A stretch of DNA of 6,497 nt from Verrucomicrobiales bacterium (GTDB lineage: Bacteria > Verrucomicrobiota > Verrucomicrobiia > Verrucomicrobiales > Akkermansiaceae), in assembly GCA_002729295.1 (NCBI GenBank), contig PBTU01000062.1:1-6497 (forward strand). The letters are read 5' to 3'. The position numbers and the translations under genes were made by a program. Positions 5,376 through 6,497 of the stretch are shown piece by piece (the first letter of the stretch is position 1; each line of letters starts with the position of its first letter). The notes under the pieces are model-generated. The model was not told the origin of the DNA and did no database searches. It worked only from the letters and a program-made list of their open reading frames with translations.

Positions 5376-5392
5376 CGGGTAGCCAAGTAACA
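5363..5392 (+). repeat. Direct repeat CCAAGTAACA x2 with 20-bp spacing
   Basis: CCAAGTAACA occurs at 5363-5372 and 5383-5392, start to start exactly 20 bp, about two turns of B-DNA. Agreement extends further, with ACG following each copy at the same offset. Identical sites on the same helix face are typical of tandem activator or repressor binding upstream of a promoter. The second copy ends 23 bp before the ATG of the last gene, close enough to affect initiation. Confidence 0.5.
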
Positions 5393-5415
5393 AAACGCAT
5401 GATAGTGGTCGCCTT

Positions 5416-6497
5416 ATGAGACTACTCCATCAATTGGGAGGATTCGCCACGCTCTTCGCGATCTCCTGCCTTAGCCCATTGCAAGCCGCCGAGGTCCGTG
5501 TCTGGACCTCTGCTTCCGGCAGCACCGTCAAAGCCAAATTCCAAAAACTGGATAAAGGCGAGGTCCATCTGGTCACCCCGGAAAATAAGGTCATCAAAGT
5601 CAAGGTCGCAACCCTCTCCCTCGCCGACCGCGCCCACCTCGTCGACTTCGCCGAAGCCGATAAAAAAATCCTGACCGACGTGAAACTTAGTATTCCCGAG
5701 GAAGACATCCGCTTTGACAAAAAAACCATCAAGACCCTCGAAAAAAAGATGGGGTTTGGCGACAGCACCCATCTGGCCTTCAACCTCATCGAGTCCGAGC
5801 ACTTCCTCATCGCTTCCACCGGACGCTTCAGCGGCAAGGCTCTCGCAGAAATGGCCGAACGCCTCTGGCACGGCATGGCTTTCCAGCACATGAACTTTCG
5901 CGAAGACTGGGGTGACAAAAAGAAAGTCATCATCGTCACTACTGACGAAGACGTCTACGGAGAACTCGGCAAGTGGTATGCCACCTGGCTACGCAATAAC
6001 ATCACAGACGAAAATCTAGCCCAGCAACAATCCAACCGGATCAGCACTCTCTGGATGCGCGTCGCCGGAACTTCAATCCGCCTCCCTGAAGACGAGCAGG
6101 AAGAATTCAACGCCTTTGAAACGGCAAAGGTCTTCCGCATTAGTGACGGAAACGATCGCAGCTACAAAAAGGTCTTTGGCCCCTTCCCCACTCACGGACT
6201 CGCCGGCATGCTCATCTCCCATCAAATGGGAGGCGTCAGCGACATCTCGCCGACCGGATACTTTGCCCTCACCACCGGTCACGCCTACTTCAAGGAAATC
6301 CAACTCGCCGATAAATCAGAAACCTCGCTCCTTGATGCCGGTAAGTATGGCGAAGAAGACGAAATCTCTTCCGCCAGCGGTTTTAAAGACGGACGCTCCT
6401 GGGCCAAGACTCTTCGCAAGCTCGTTCGACAGGGCAAGGTCACCCCTGATTTGGAAAAACTCCTTTCCTTCACCTCGGCCGACCTCACCCCGGAGCA
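5416..6497 (+). CDS. Secreted SHD1-domain protein, 3' end beyond the window
   Basis: The frame is open from ATG 5416 to the window edge (360 full codons), so the C-terminus is missing. Residues 1-25 are a Sec signal peptide (LLHQLGGFATLFAISCL, then Q-A-A). Residues 26-75 match the SHD1 (SLA1 homology 1) domain common in Planctomycetota and Verrucomicrobiota: RVWTSASGS, then A-K-F, GEVHLVTPENKVIKV and ending TLSLADRAHL. Residues about 115-300 resemble the layout of gluzincin-like secreted peptidases: a strand (HFLIAST), a long helix, VIIVTTDEDVYGELG (171-185), then THGLAGMLISHQ (259-270) and TTGHAYFKE (286-294). The expected zinc ligands (HExxH and a later Glu) are absent, so it would be catalytically dead if the fold is right. 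SHD1 is clear; the peptidase-like part is tentative. No Shine-Dalgarno precedes the start. Confidence 0.82.
   Translation, partial: MRLLHQLGGFATLFAISCLSPLQAAEVRVWTSASGSTVKAKFQKLDKGEVHLVTPENKVIKVKVATLSLADRAHLVDFAEADKKILTDVKLSIPEEDIRFDKKTIKTLEKKMGFGDSTHLAFNLIESEHFLIASTGRFSGKALAEMAERLWHGMAFQHMNFREDWGDKKKVIIVTTDEDVYGELGKWYATWLRNNITDENLAQQQSNRISTLWMRVAGTSIRLPEDEQEEFNAFETAKVFRISDGNDRSYKKVFGPFPTHGLAGMLISHQMGGVSDISPTGYFALTTGHAYFKEIQLADKSETSLLDAGKYGEEDEISSASGFKDGRSWAKTLRKLVRQGKVTPDLEKLLSFTSADLTPE

Noticed and set aside
5422..5939. Minus-strand ORFs of 155 and 169 codons
   Set aside because: They lie opposite the SHD1 protein, whose plus-strand frame is open to the window edge with a signal peptide and a recognisable domain.

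Overview
The window looks like a piece of a Verrucomicrobiota chromosome (or a close Planctomycetota–Verrucomicrobiota relative). Three things suggest this. There is a Tat-exported Gfo/Idh/MocA oxidoreductase of the type with a PSRVLG-NG-PPS N-terminus and a W-K-L-P C-terminus, which is abundant in that superphylum. There is a secreted protein that opens with an SHD1 domain, another hallmark of those phyla. YidC also carries a long basic C-terminal tail, as described for planctomycetes. The lineage call is inference; no rRNA or other strong marker is present.

Layout. Bases 1-134 hold a probable promoter and a C/T-rich leader. Bases 135-2873 (+) hold the conserved translation/membrane-insertion cluster rpmH–rnpA–yidD–yidC. 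Here rnpA and yidD overlap by ATGA and yidD and yidC overlap by 11 bp, so at least rnpA-yidD-yidC should be co-translated. The jag and mnmE genes that often follow yidC are absent. A hairpin that includes the yidC stop codon separates it from a convergent, unrelated oxidoreductase gene (2915-4201, -). Next comes a short divergent control region (4202-4260). It contains an 8-codon mini-ORF with a good Shine-Dalgarno, whose stop overlaps the start of a secreted protein of unknown function (4261-5244, +). Directly coupled to that gene by TAATG, and preceded by a perfect AGGAGG, is a 31-codon ORF that looks like a bare signal peptide (5244-5339). An AT-rich, operator-like patch of nested inverted and direct repeats (5336-5392) then precedes a second secreted protein, with an SHD1 domain (5416 to the end of the window, incomplete).

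How the genes relate. L34 and RnpA serve ribosome assembly and tRNA 5' maturation. YidD and YidC serve insertion of membrane proteins, and YidC's basic tail may contact the ribosome. The right half is an accessory region of three exported proteins (one Tat, two Sec) with no shared pathway that I can demonstrate.

Nothing amounts to a clearly new defence or mobile system: no CRISPR, transposase, integrase, tRNA or rRNA is visible. The most interesting signals are the repeat cluster at 5336-5392, the coupled tiny signal-peptide ORF, the mini-ORF leader at 4238, a duplicated ACCAA…TTGGTCATG element at both ends of the rpmH-rnpA gap, and a possible inactive metallopeptidase fold in the last gene. 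No gene-free stretch exceeds about 135 bp.
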